The notes under the pieces: generated by a model
Told to the model about the DNA's origin: nothing
The model's input: only the letters and a program-made list of their open reading frames with translations
Database searches by the model: none
Program-made: the position numbers and the translations under genes
Assembly: GCF_026410405.1 (NCBI RefSeq)
Contig: NZ_JAPMLN010000006.1
Span: forward strand, 62,001 to 126,000
Direction: 5' to 3'
Source: Marinicella gelatinilytica
GTDB taxonomy: Bacteria; Pseudomonadota; Gammaproteobacteria; Xanthomonadales; Marinicellaceae
DNA length: 64,000 nt
Shown here: one piece after another, positions 41,556 through 50,541 of the stretch
How positions within the stretch are numbered: position 1 is the stretch's first letter
How the letters are laid out: the number at the start of each line of letters is the position of its first letter

Positions 41556-42737
41556 ATGCAAGCCACTCAATTCACAGCATTCAAATCCCGTGCACAAGAT
41601 ATTGTGCAATCATCTGTTTTCGAAGCCGAGCCATTTTTGCTTAATCACCAATGGCCGGAATTAGAAAGTGCCATTGATAAAATAAGAACCCAGGTTAAAA
41701 GAGACGGACTGTGGGCACCCCATTTACCGATTGACATTGGTGGCCAAGGTTTAACCGTCAATCAATTAGGCAAATTATCTGCGGTATTAGGCCAATCACC
41801 ACTGGGCCATGTTTGTTTTGGCTGCCAAGCGCCGGATGCCGGCAACGCCGAACTGTTACACCTGTATGCCGATGAACGCATTAAAAAGCAATTCTTACTG
41901 CCTTTAGCCGGCGGAGATATACGCAGTTGTTTTGCCATGACCGAACCGGCCATGGCAGGCTCTAACCCCACTCGACTGGCCTGTACTGCCGAATTAAAAA
42001 ATGGTCAATGGCATATAAATGGTCATAAGTGGTTTACCACTGGTGCAGATGGTGCGGATTTTGCCATTGTGATGGCGGTTACTGAACCACAGGCGGCTAA
42101 ACATCAAAAAGCCAGTATGATTATTGTCCCGAATGACACTGAAGGCTTTCAATTAAAACGTAATATCCCCATCATGGGCAGCTCTGGTCATGGTTACTTC
42201 TCCCATGGAGAAGTGCTTTTTAACGATGTCAAAGTACCCGAACATTATTTGTTGGGAGAACCCGGGCATGGTTTTTTAATGGCGCAACAACGTTTAGGCC
42301 CTGGTCGCATTCAACACTGTATGCGCTGGATTGGTATTGCTCGTCGCTGTTTTGATATTTTATGTCGCTATGTTAATAGTCGCCAAATTACTGATAACCA
42401 AACACTGGCACAACAACCGGTGATGCAAGTCAAAATTGCCGAATGCTATGCTGCCATTGAAGCTGCACAACACTTAGTACAGGCCACCGCTCAACGCATT
42501 GATGATGTTGGCTACAAAGCGGCCAAACATGATATCTCCATGATTAAATTTCACACAGCCCAAATGCTACAACTGGTTATGAACCATGCCATTCAAGGTT
42601 TAGGCGGGCTCGGCGTTACCGATGACACGGTGCTGTCATTTTTCTACCGTGAAGAACGTGCGGCACGGATTTATGACGGTCCCGATGAGGTCCATCAACT
42701 GTCTTTGGCGAAACAGATATTGGCCAATTATCAATAA
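41556..42737 (+). CDS. Acyl-CoA dehydrogenase, ACAD10/11-like
   Basis: The 393-residue product is a FAD-dependent acyl-CoA dehydrogenase. Motifs include CFAMTEPAMAGSNPTRL and WHINGHKWFTTGADGADFAIVM in the middle domain, GPGRIQHCMRWIG, and the C-terminal ARIYDGPDEVHQLSLAKQIL. The D in the YDG position, in place of the usual YEG glutamate, is typical of the ACAD10/11-type subgroup as I remember it. The ATG at 41556 follows the promoter at good distance; the upstream TTG at 41520 does not. It is followed by TetR, kinase and SDR genes. Confidence 0.9.
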   Translation: MQATQFTAFKSRAQDIVQSSVFEAEPFLLNHQWPELESAIDKIRTQVKRDGLWAPHLPIDIGGQGLTVNQLGKLSAVLGQSPLGHVCFGCQAPDAGNAELLHLYADERIKKQFLLPLAGGDIRSCFAMTEPAMAGSNPTRLACTAELKNGQWHINGHKWFTTGADGADFAIVMAVTEPQAAKHQKASMIIVPNDTEGFQLKRNIPIMGSSGHGYFSHGEVLFNDVKVPEHYLLGEPGHGFLMAQQRLGPGRIQHCMRWIGIARRCFDILCRYVNSRQITDNQTLAQQPVMQVKIAECYAAIEAAQHLVQATAQRIDDVGYKAAKHDISMIKFHTAQMLQLVMNHAIQGLGGLGVTDDTVLSFFYREERAARIYDGPDEVHQLSLAKQILANYQ

Positions 42738-42740
42738 ATC

Positions 42741-43424
42741 ATGGATTACACTGCGTTTCAAGCCAGATTCAAAGAGTACTTCGGAGATGAGTGGCAGTTT
42801 ATTTACCAACAAAATAAAAACCGTTTAGCACTCAAAAATGAACGCATTGCCACCCGTAAATTAGCCACCATTATCCCGGCTGTTTTTAGTATCTCAAAAT
42901 CTCAAGGGTTCCAGGGTATGACAGTCAGAGATTTATGCCAAGCAACCGGTTTCAGCATGGGAGGCTTATATAAATATTTTGCCCATAAGGATGATTTAAT
43001 TGTCATGATCCATCAGGCACTGGTGGACATGACAGAACAAATATTATTATCAGTGGAAGATGACAACCCATTAACCAGTATTGATAATATGTTGATCTAT
43101 CATTTGTACATCAGTGAGCGACTAAAACGCTGGTTTTATTTTGTATTTATGGAAGCCAAACACTTGGATAAATCTTTGCTGAATCAATTTGTACAATCAG
43201 AAAATTTAATGGAACAAGCTTTAATGACTCATATTGTCAAAGCGTGTGAATTAAATTTATGCCAATGTGAATCACCCTTTTTAACGGCCACCGTGTTTAA
43301 GTCGGCATTACAAGAATGGTATTTAAAAACCTATAAATACCACGCCTATAAAATTTCATTAGAAGATTTCAAGCAACACTTACTAAACTTAAGAAGACAA
43401 TTGCTTCCGACACTTAAACCATGA
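42741..43424 (+). CDS. TetR/AcrR family transcriptional regulator
   Basis: The 227-residue product has a TetR helix-turn-helix at about residues 60-85 (MTVRDLCQATGFSMGGLYKYFAHKDDL), here preceded by an unusually long N-terminal stretch of about 40 residues. The C-terminal ligand domain is not assignable. The start is 3 bp after the acyl-CoA dehydrogenase stop, so it is inside the operon and probably autoregulated through the palindrome at 41502-41515. The likely ligand is an acyl-CoA or its pathway intermediate (inference). Confidence 0.9.
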   Translation: MDYTAFQARFKEYFGDEWQFIYQQNKNRLALKNERIATRKLATIIPAVFSISKSQGFQGMTVRDLCQATGFSMGGLYKYFAHKDDLIVMIHQALVDMTEQILLSVEDDNPLTSIDNMLIYHLYISERLKRWFYFVFMEAKHLDKSLLNQFVQSENLMEQALMTHIVKACELNLCQCESPFLTATVFKSALQEWYLKTYKYHAYKISLEDFKQHLLNLRRQLLPTLKP

Positions 43425-44437
43425 ACTCAGATCAAAAAAAATCTTTAATAAAGTACTTAAAAAACCGCTTAGTATGTACAGGTGAATTAACATTAACAGC
43501 ACTCACCGGTGGGGTTTCAAACTTAACGTATCGATTATCAGATGGTGAGCAGCAATGGATTGTGCGCACCTCTCCCAGTGGCACTAAAGCCAAAGGTGCC
43601 CATGATATGGTTCGCGAATACAATCTATTGAAGTCTTTATCAGAATATTATGTCTTAAGTCCGAAGGTATACTTCTTAATTGATGATTTGGACATTTTTC
43701 CACGACCGGTGTATGTCATGGAAGCCATTGAAGGCATTGAGGTTCATCGTAAACTCCCTGATATCTACCAAACAACAGATCAAAAGAAATTATGCCACGC
43801 ACTAATTAATGCACAATTGCAATTACATCAAGTACCTTTAAATGAAACCTTACAAGTCTATAACATGGGTCGTGGCTACATTAAACGACAAATTAGTGGC
43901 TGGGTTAAACGTTACAAAAACGTCCAACCCAACCATAATCGGGCGGATATGTTGATACATTGGTTACAAAAAAATCTGCCAACCGACAATAAACCTTATG
44001 CCCTTATCCACAATGATTTTAAGTTTGATAACCTGATATTTGATACTCAAAACCCCACTCAAATCATAGGGGTTTTAGATTGGGAAATGGCCACCGTAGG
44101 CGATCCACTGATGGATTTGGGTTGCTCCCTGGCTTATTGGATTCAAGCCAATGACCACCCCAGTACCCAAGCCATTCGCACCCAACCAACGACCGAAAAC
44201 GGCATGCTGACACGTGATGAATATGTTCATGAGTACTGTCGGTTAAGTGGAATACAATTAGACAATTATGACTTTTATTACGTCTATGGTTTATTTCGAT
44301 TAACAGTCATCGTGCAACAAATTTATTATCGCTACCAACAAGGTCAAACGAACGATCAACGTTTTAAACCTTTTGGTGATATTCGCGATATTCTTATTAA
44401 CCATAGTCTGCAACAAATAGGTGATATAAATGTATGA
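43421..44437 (+). CDS. APH-family phosphotransferase (ACAD10/11 kinase-like)
   Basis: The 338-residue product is a kinase-like phosphotransferase. The glycine loop is in ALTGGVSNLTYRL, the catalytic Brenner motif is LIHNDFKFDNLIFD, and the metal-binding Asp motif is VLDWEMATVGDPLMDLGCS. The motifs match the kinase domain found N-terminal to ACAD10/11 in animals and the LvaA kinase of Pseudomonas levulinate catabolism, rather than antibiotic kinases. It overlaps tetR by ATGA and the next SDR by 8 bases. The likely substrate is a 4-hydroxyacyl-CoA (inference from the neighbours). Confidence 0.85.
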   Translation: MNSDQKKSLIKYLKNRLVCTGELTLTALTGGVSNLTYRLSDGEQQWIVRTSPSGTKAKGAHDMVREYNLLKSLSEYYVLSPKVYFLIDDLDIFPRPVYVMEAIEGIEVHRKLPDIYQTTDQKKLCHALINAQLQLHQVPLNETLQVYNMGRGYIKRQISGWVKRYKNVQPNHNRADMLIHWLQKNLPTDNKPYALIHNDFKFDNLIFDTQNPTQIIGVLDWEMATVGDPLMDLGCSLAYWIQANDHPSTQAIRTQPTTENGMLTRDEYVHEYCRLSGIQLDNYDFYYVYGLFRLTVIVQQIYYRYQQGQTNDQRFKPFGDIRDILINHSLQQIGDINV

Positions 44438-45182
44438 TTTTAATGAACAAGTGGTGGTGATTACCGGTGCCAGTCGTGGTATTGGCGCAGCCATCGCCCA
44501 ACAATTTGCAAAAGCCGGCGCCACAGTGGTGGTCAGCTCTCGTCATCAAGATACCATTGATCAAGTGGCTGACAACATTCGCAAACATGGTGGCCAGGCC
44601 CATGCCATCAGCTGTCATAATGGCGATAAAGAATCACGACAAAAACTCATAGATGCCGTAATGCAACTATGTGGTCGTATTGATGTTTTAATTAATAATG
44701 CCGCGGCCAACCCCTATTTTGGTCCGGTTTTAAATACCGGTTATGAAGCCATGCAAAAAACCATCGAAGTCAATATTGAAGGTTATTTTCATTTAAGCCA
44801 GTTGGCCGGTCAAATTATGAAAAAGCAAGGCAAAGGTGTGATTATCAATACCGCCTCCGTCAACGGTTCCGACCCCGCGGCTATGCAAGGTATTTACTCT
44901 GTCACCAAAACCGCGATTATGGCCATGACGCGCAGCTTTGCTAAAGAATGTGCTCAATTTGGCATTCGTGTGAATGCCGTTTTACCCGGTTTAACTGACA
45001 CCAAATTTGCTTCGGCATTAACCCAAAACGAAGCCATGCTGAAAATGATTTTGCCACAAATACCCATGGGCCGGATGGCGCAACCTGACGAAATTGCCCC
45101 GGCCTATCTATTCTTAGCCAGCGACCAGGCCGCCTATATCACCGGCGTTAATTTACCGGTTGATGGTGGTTTTTTGGCTTAA
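44430..45182 (+). CDS. SDR family oxidoreductase
   Basis: The 250-residue product is a classical SDR. The cofactor loop is TGASRGIG, NNAAANPYFGP replaces the usual NNAG, and the catalytic motif is YSVTKTAIMAM. The C-terminus ITGVNLPVDGGFLA is typical of 3-oxoacyl-reductase-like SDRs. It overlaps the kinase gene by 8 bases and closes the operon that starts with acyl-CoA dehydrogenase. In the levulinate operon an SDR plays a late step, so it may be the LvaD counterpart (inference). Confidence 0.88.
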   Translation: MYDFNEQVVVITGASRGIGAAIAQQFAKAGATVVVSSRHQDTIDQVADNIRKHGGQAHAISCHNGDKESRQKLIDAVMQLCGRIDVLINNAAANPYFGPVLNTGYEAMQKTIEVNIEGYFHLSQLAGQIMKKQGKGVIINTASVNGSDPAAMQGIYSVTKTAIMAMTRSFAKECAQFGIRVNAVLPGLTDTKFASALTQNEAMLKMILPQIPMGRMAQPDEIAPAYLFLASDQAAYITGVNLPVDGGFLA

Positions 45183-45183
45183 T

Positions 45184-45807
45184 TTATTCAGCTTGCTTAG
45201 CCATGGTTACCACCCAAATGCCGCGCAATTGGTCAACATCAAAGCCGGTGGCTTGATCGTTGGGATATAGTTTGTTCAAAACAGCCAGGGTATCAGGTGC
45301 AATGTCGGTTTCAGGAGAGCCGTGACAATTCAAGCAACCTGGCTGAGTGACAATTGGATAATAGGCCACCATCTCACCACTCACTTCGCTGACCATACCC
45401 TTTGGGCTTTGACCGGCTGCCAGTTGTTGTTTGGCTTCGCTTATGTAAGCTAATTGAGATGCATTGGGGGTATTATTGGGGTTACGATTTTTATCAGACA
45501 CCCGTTTTAAGTCCAGTAAATTACCGGACACTGTAGAGTCTGTTAACGGAATGGCTTGTTCATGGCAAAAATTTAACGCGCCCATGGGCCCCTGCTCTTG
45601 CATGGTTTTTTTTAAATTGCTGCCCAGTATTTTTTGGGCTTTTTGAGCGTGTTGCTGACCCAGCAACAAATAATCGATGTTGTCAGCCTGGCTTGATTGT
45701 GCTTTTTCATTTTTAATTTGGGGTTGTTGAACATTCTCTTGTTCTGAAGCATTTGGTTGACAGGCAACTAAAACAAACATAAATAACACTGACACAATGG
45801 TTTTCAT
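45184..45807 (-). CDS. DUF3365-like lipoprotein with a CxxCH haem motif
   Basis: The 207-residue product starts with a lipoprotein signal (MKTIVSVLFMFVLVAC, lipid cysteine 16). The mature domain has a single c-type haem motif in GCLNCHGSPE, followed by a DQLRGIWVVTM ending, the pattern of the DUF3365/Tll0287-like haem-sensor family. The function of that family is redox or gas sensing in some members; here it may be a stand-alone periplasmic haem protein. The ATG at 45807 follows the metallo-beta-lactamase gene stop by 7 bases; the frame is open upstream, but that portion overlaps the MBL gene. Two-gene operon likely. Confidence 0.78.
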   Translation of the reverse strand: MKTIVSVLFMFVLVACQPNASEQENVQQPQIKNEKAQSSQADNIDYLLLGQQHAQKAQKILGSNLKKTMQEQGPMGALNFCHEQAIPLTDSTVSGNLLDLKRVSDKNRNPNNTPNASQLAYISEAKQQLAAGQSPKGMVSEVSGEMVAYYPIVTQPGCLNCHGSPETDIAPDTLAVLNKLYPNDQATGFDVDQLRGIWVVTMAKQAE

Positions 45808-45814
45808 AAATTTC

Positions 45815-46669
45815 TCACAGTTTGTTAATGGGGATTTTAATAAATTGGGTGCCCTGCGCTGATATCGCCCCAAAAGCACCTAATCGCATATTGGTTTGAA
45901 TCGATGGCAGTATCAACCTCGGCACCGCTAAAGTGGAATCCCGTTGTTGACGGACTTTTTTAAATTCTTCTAAGCTGGTGTTCGCTTTAATCATTCTATT
46001 GTGTTTTTTTTGTTCAGCCACAGTAACAGATTTACGCGGTTCCTCACCTGCATCAGGATAATCGTGGCATAAATACATCACCGTATCATCCGGTAAGGCA
46101 TATAGTTTTTGAATAGATTCGTACATCTGCTCAGCACTGCCACCTGGAAAATCAACACGTGCGGTTCCGCCATCGGGTGCAAACAAACTATCACCGACAA
46201 ACACCGCAGAACCAATGTGGTAACTAACACAAGCGGGAGTATGTCCAGGGGTATGCATAACCCGGCCATTTAAACCGCCTACATGAAAGGTATCGCCGTC
46301 TGCAAAAATATGATCAAATTGAGAACCATCTATGGCTGTATCCTGTGCCGTTTCGAAAATAGGTACCCAGTGTTTTAACACCGTTAAAATACCTGATCCA
46401 ATACCTGTTTCACCGCCCAGTTGCTGTTTTAAATAGTGACTTGCACTGATATGATCAGCATGTATATGGGTTTCCAATAAATATTCGACAGTCAATTTTT
46501 GCGATTGGACGTAAGCAATGACCTGATCGGCTGATTCAGTGCTGTAACAGGCAGCATCTTGGTCATAATCCAAAACCGGATCAATCACTGCACATTTTTG
46601 AGAACTTTCATCCACCACCACATAGGTCCAAGTAGATGTGTCTTGATGATAAAATGATTCAATATGCAT
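45815..46669 (-). CDS. Metallo-beta-lactamase-fold hydrolase, persulfide dioxygenase-like
   Basis: The 284-residue product has the MBL metal motif THIHADH (H68, H70, D72, H73), plus THTPGHTPACVSYHIG-type and GDSLFAPDGGTARVDFPGG sequences. These match Blh/ETHE1-type sulfur dioxygenases that oxidise glutathione persulfide, with a mononuclear iron site. The distal histidines are in GHT and CHDYP. An AT-rich inverted repeat lies upstream of the start. The next gene encodes a c-type haem lipoprotein, and cystathionine beta-synthase is 1 kb away, which fits sulfur metabolism. Confidence 0.85.
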   Translation of the reverse strand: MHIESFYHQDTSTWTYVVVDESSQKCAVIDPVLDYDQDAACYSTESADQVIAYVQSQKLTVEYLLETHIHADHISASHYLKQQLGGETGIGSGILTVLKHWVPIFETAQDTAIDGSQFDHIFADGDTFHVGGLNGRVMHTPGHTPACVSYHIGSAVFVGDSLFAPDGGTARVDFPGGSAEQMYESIQKLYALPDDTVMYLCHDYPDAGEEPRKSVTVAEQKKHNRMIKANTSLEEFKKVRQQRDSTLAVPRLILPSIQTNMRLGAFGAISAQGTQFIKIPINKL

Positions 46670-46686
46670 GAAACTAATAATCCAAT

Positions 46687-46706
46687 ATATAAGAACTTTA
46701 TTATAT
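46687..46706 (-). promoter_or_regulatory. AT-rich inverted repeat upstream of the MBL gene
   Basis: ATATAA at 46687-46692 and TTATAT at 46701-46706 form an inverted repeat with an 8-base spacer. It lies 18 to 37 bases upstream of the MBL start at 46669 and overlaps the presumed promoter. It resembles the AT-rich operators of ArsR-type persulfide sensors in general style only. Confidence 0.3.
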
Positions 46707-46724
46707 GTTGGTTTTGTTATTTTA

Positions 46725-47648
46725 TCAAGTGCAATTGACTTGTTGCTGGGCTTGTTTGATTTTTATCATAACTTCATTCGGCACCATGCGACCGCTGACA
46801 TCGGCCAATTGTTGAATATGGTGCTCAGATGTACTACCAACTAAAGCCGATGAAAAATGAGGGTCATTGAGTACATAGGCCAATGCTAATTGAGTTGCAT
46901 GCCAATTTGGGTATTTATTTAAAAAATCAAAATAATGGGCTGCTTGTAATTGTTTTCGGTTGTTTTTATAAGCCCGAAGCCAATACCAAAGACTTTTAAC
47001 GCCGCTGATTCGGCGCCATTGGCGACTGTATAAAGCACCACCCAAGGCACCGGCAATAACAACATCCATACCCATTTGCCGAGTCTGGTTGATGGTTTCA
47101 ATTTGCTGTGGTTTAAAGACATTAAAGTCAGTCATCAATACATCAAAGCGTTGGCTTTGTTGTGTGAGCTTTATAATATGTGGATTAAAGGTATTAACAC
47201 CAACCAGTGCCACTTTGCCCGATTGTTTTAGATCAGACAGTGCCTGATAAGTGTGGTCATTAAAATCTTCCGGATTGGGGCCATGCAAAAAAAGCACGGA
47301 TAATTGATTTACGCCTAAACGACGCAGGCTCCGTTCGCAGGAACTTAATATACCTTGATAGCTAAAGTTCTTATACAAACGGCCGAAATGACCCACTTCA
47401 GTGCCCACTTTACTGCTGATAAACAATTCACTATCTGTCACGTGATGTTTTAAAATCCGACCTAAACGTTGTTCAGCATGGCCTCCGGAATAACTGGCAC
47501 CGGTATCAAAATAATTAACCCCTTGGTCAATTGCGGCAGACACAACCCGTATGGCTTGTTGTTCAGAAAAATGTTTTTTTCCCCAGTAACTGGCGCAGCC
47601 TAAACCCAGTTCAGAAACTGAAAATGGGCCTAGGTTGCGGTACTTCAT
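46725..47648 (-). CDS. Aldo/keto reductase
   Basis: The 307-residue product is an NAD(P)H-dependent aldo/keto reductase. The catalytic tetrad is visible as D48, Y53, K80 and H122 (in FDTGASY, SSKVG, LFLHGPN). The substrate is not assignable. It is a single gene on the minus strand between the cystathionine beta-synthase and MBL genes, with about 60 bp on each side. Confidence 0.9.
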   Translation of the reverse strand: MKYRNLGPFSVSELGLGCASYWGKKHFSEQQAIRVVSAAIDQGVNYFDTGASYSGGHAEQRLGRILKHHVTDSELFISSKVGTEVGHFGRLYKNFSYQGILSSCERSLRRLGVNQLSVLFLHGPNPEDFNDHTYQALSDLKQSGKVALVGVNTFNPHIIKLTQQSQRFDVLMTDFNVFKPQQIETINQTRQMGMDVVIAGALGGALYSRQWRRISGVKSLWYWLRAYKNNRKQLQAAHYFDFLNKYPNWHATQLALAYVLNDPHFSSALVGSTSEHHIQQLADVSGRMVPNEVMIKIKQAQQQVNCT

Positions 47649-47708
47649 TATTTAATCTCTAAAAATCTGACGGTGTGGCAATCTTTAGTTGTGATGGGAC
47701 ATAGCACC

Positions 47709-49085
47709 TTATTGATTTTGATCAGATCGTCGTAAATAATTGAGTAGGTCTATGCGGGTAATTAAACCCAAAAATGCGTCACCTTTTTTAACAATGGCCA
47801 CACGGCCGGCTTCAAACACCGGTAACAGCTCATTGATGTCTGATTTTGCATCCAAAAACTCTAATTGGTCAGTCATGGCAGATGACACCGTATTTTTAAA
47901 CGCTTCAGGGTGATTAAACACAGTTAACAGTACGTCAGATTCGTCAATAATTCCAACAATTTCATTGTCAGACATCACCGGTAATTGTGAGACATCATAG
48001 AGTTTCATACGCTGATAGACATCCGCCAAAGTTTCATCTGGACGCATGACGATGGTGTCATTATTCTGATAAGGCCGTGAAATCAAATCACGTAAATCAC
48101 CATAGACAGGTGTTTCCATATAACCGTTATCTATCATCCAGTAATCATTGTACATCTTAGACAGGTATTTATTACCGGTATCACAAACTATGGCCACCAC
48201 TTTTTTTGGTTCAGTGGCTGACTGGCAATATTCAAGTGCGGCTTTCAAAATGGTGCCAGTTGACGAACCACCCAAAACACCTTCTTTTGATAACAACTCA
48301 CGACCATAATGAAAACTATCTTTATCACTGACGGCGTAGGCTTTTGTAACATGACTGAAATCACTGATACTGGGTAAAAAATCTTCACCAATACCCTCCA
48401 CTTTCCAACTGCCACTTTTGTCACTTAAAGTACCCTCATTAATATATTCCGCGAGAATACTGCCTACAGGATCTGCCAAGATAAGTTCTGTTTTGGGGTG
48501 ATGTTCATGGACATATTGACTTAAACCGGTGACTGTACCACTGGAACCAACACCAAAAACAATGGCATCCACTTGCTGATCTAACTGTTCAAAAATCTCT
48601 GGTGCAGTGGTTTGGTAATGCGCTTTGGGGTTATCGGGATTAGAAAACTGATTAATAAAATAAGCACCTGGTGTTTCATCTGCAATGGTTTGCGCCAGAT
48701 CTTGATAATATTGCGGATGACCTTTAGCTACATCAGAACGAGTAAGAACGATTTTCGCGCCCATGGCTTTGAGATTAAAGATTTTCTCTTTGCTCATTTT
48801 ATCGGGTATAACCAAAATAAGTTTATAACCTTTTTGTGCGGCCACCAGAGCCAAGCCTATGCCAGTATTTCCCGCAGTACCTTCTACTAAGGTATCACCA
48901 GGTTTTATTTTGCCGGCTTTTTCAGCCTCTTCAATCATGGTTAAACCAATGCGGTCTTTAATAGACCCACCGGGATTCATGTTTTCTAATTTCAAATACA
49001 GTTCGCAGGAACCGGTATCTAAATGATTGACTTTAACCATGGGTGTGCGGCCGATTAAATCGACCACAGAATTAACAACTTGCAT
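47709..49085 (-). CDS. Cystathionine beta-synthase
   Basis: The 458-residue product has an N-terminal PLP fold (residues 1 to about 320) and two C-terminal CBS domains. The PLP lysine is K43 in PGGSIKDRIGLTM, the phosphate loop is EGTAGNTGIGLALVA, and GSSTGT binds the phosphate end. The CBS domains read LPVMSDNEIVGIIDESD and GLITRIDL. It condenses serine and homocysteine to cystathionine and can release H2S. Such CBS-fused enzymes usually pair with cystathionine gamma-lyase, which is not adjacent here. A good AGGA ribosome site precedes the ATG. Confidence 0.92.
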   Translation of the reverse strand: MQVVNSVVDLIGRTPMVKVNHLDTGSCELYLKLENMNPGGSIKDRIGLTMIEEAEKAGKIKPGDTLVEGTAGNTGIGLALVAAQKGYKLILVIPDKMSKEKIFNLKAMGAKIVLTRSDVAKGHPQYYQDLAQTIADETPGAYFINQFSNPDNPKAHYQTTAPEIFEQLDQQVDAIVFGVGSSGTVTGLSQYVHEHHPKTELILADPVGSILAEYINEGTLSDKSGSWKVEGIGEDFLPSISDFSHVTKAYAVSDKDSFHYGRELLSKEGVLGGSSTGTILKAALEYCQSATEPKKVVAIVCDTGNKYLSKMYNDYWMIDNGYMETPVYGDLRDLISRPYQNNDTIVMRPDETLADVYQRMKLYDVSQLPVMSDNEIVGIIDESDVLLTVFNHPEAFKNTVSSAMTDQLEFLDAKSDINELLPVFEAGRVAIVKKGDAFLGLITRIDLLNYLRRSDQNQ

Positions 49086-49096
49086 GTGAGATCCTG

Positions 49097-50059
49097 TTAT
49101 TTGAGGAGAATAATGTCAACGCGACGATTTTTGGCTTTACCGGCTTCATTGGCGTTGCTGGCCACAGGATGCGCTTCGCCTTTACCAACTGATTCAATGC
49201 GATCATCGGCAATACCGTTTTGAACCAGCAATTGTTTAACCGCATCAGCACGACGCTGTGACAAATCTAAATTAAAGGCTTCGCTACCGGATGAATCAGT
49301 GTGACCTTCTATACGAATTTTACGGTCTGGATAACCACTGATAAATTGCATGACACGATCGAAGTTATCAATCGCTGCTTGTTTTAAGTTGGCGGAAGCA
49401 GAGTCGAACACAAAATCACCCAGTGTCATCATTAAACCGGCGCTGGTTTCTTTCGCCACCAGGGATTCTAACTGCATCCGCAAGGCTTCTATTTCTGCAA
49501 ATGCCAAGTCAGCTTCCTGTTTGGCCAACGTGGCCACTTTTTCCTGGGCTTTGGCATAAGCTTGTGCCGCTTGCATTTCTGCCTGACTAAGCTCAGCTTC
49601 ACTGGTTTTTTGGTCAGCTAAAGCCAGCGCATTTTGTTTTTCTCGGCGGGCCCGTTCGGCTTCTTCCGCATGCAACTTAATGAGTAATTGTGCCCGGTCA
49701 GCTTCCATACGCGCCAGCTTTGCTTCGGCTTTAAGGGTTTGCATATTTATTGTCTGTAATTGCGCATCTGTCTCTCGTAATTCATTTTCCAGATACTCAG
49801 ATTCAGCCATCATTTTGGCTTTGGTCAAATAATGACGTGCCATGTAAACAGCATGATTCTTCACTTCTCCACGCTGATTATATAAAGCTTCTATGGCTGA
49901 TTTTGCTTGTGTTTTTTCTTCTTTGGCGTAAGGTCTGTATTTTTGTTGGCTGATAAAATTATCAAATTCAATACGCAATGATTCTAATTCCAGATTGTCT
50001 TTGGCAAGCAGGCCATGAGCAAACAATAACAAAATAAGGGTCAATGTTCTTTTTATCAT
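49097..50059 (-). CDS. OmpA-family protein with coiled-coil stalk
   Basis: The 320-residue product has a signal peptide (ending LLAK). A long alpha-helical segment rich in A, E, K and Q (about residues 70 to 200) follows, predicted to form a coiled coil. It ends in an OmpA C-terminal peptidoglycan-binding domain: IEGHTDSSGSEAFNLDLSQRRADAV, with Asp and Arg of the peptidoglycan site. No beta-barrel precedes the domain. It overlaps the upstream DUF4398 gene (ATGA). The pair probably links the outer envelope to peptidoglycan. Confidence 0.88.
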   Translation of the reverse strand: MIKRTLTLILLLFAHGLLAKDNLELESLRIEFDNFISQQKYRPYAKEEKTQAKSAIEALYNQRGEVKNHAVYMARHYLTKAKMMAESEYLENELRETDAQLQTINMQTLKAEAKLARMEADRAQLLIKLHAEEAERARREKQNALALADQKTSEAELSQAEMQAAQAYAKAQEKVATLAKQEADLAFAEIEALRMQLESLVAKETSAGLMMTLGDFVFDSASANLKQAAIDNFDRVMQFISGYPDRKIRIEGHTDSSGSEAFNLDLSQRRADAVKQLLVQNGIADDRIESVGKGEAHPVASNANEAGKAKNRRVDIILLK

Positions 50060-50463
50060 GGTAATTGTGACTCCAATTGCTGCAGATATACCCGCGCGGC
50101 TGACAATTCATCACGTTTTTCCAACAGCGATTGGTTTAAACGGTTAACTTCAGCACGTAACCGAGCAATTTCAATATCCGCACGAATTTGCTGCGTGAGG
50201 CGCGCTTCTTCGCGAACATCGCCGTTGGCCTTAGCGCGTTTAGCATTTTGTAATTTTTCAGTGATAAACTTCATTTCTAAAGGCGCTGCATTGGCCACTT
50301 GAGAGTTCTTCACATCCTCAACTTCTTGTTGTAACTGATAAAATGTATTGTCAGTGATTTCAATGACAGTGGGTGGCGCACAACCAACTAAAAATGTCAT
50401 AATTAATAAAATCAGGACTAACAGTGTGCTTTTAAACGCTTTTGGAGTCATATTTTGCTTCAT
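50056..50463 (-). CDS. DUF4398-type lipoprotein
   Basis: The 135-residue product is a lipoprotein (signal MKQNMTPKAFKSTLLVLILLIMTFLVGC, lipid cysteine 28). The rest is mostly helical, with the family feature of an N-terminal YxLxxEVExV-like stretch and a C-terminal coiled coil (RLRAEVNRLNQSLLEKRDEL). It is coupled to the OmpA-type gene by an ATGA overlap. An in-frame ATG at 50451 is an alternative start. The function of the pair is unknown; the domain organisation suggests an outer-membrane lipoprotein partner. Confidence 0.8.
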   Translation of the reverse strand: MKQNMTPKAFKSTLLVLILLIMTFLVGCAPPTVIEITDNTFYQLQQEVEDVKNSQVANAAPLEMKFITEKLQNAKRAKANGDVREEARLTQQIRADIEIARLRAEVNRLNQSLLEKRDELSAARVYLQQLESQLP

Positions 50464-50541
50464 CAGTTTGTTAAATGCCGTTGAAATAAATTATAATCAG
50501 GCCATGATAATCAGTCACACATTAAAAAACAAGCCGTTAAC

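Noticed and set aside
43421-44437. Aminoglycoside-resistance kinase
   Set aside because: The APH-fold motifs are those of ACAD10/11-type and LvaA-type kinases, and the operon context is acyl-CoA metabolism.
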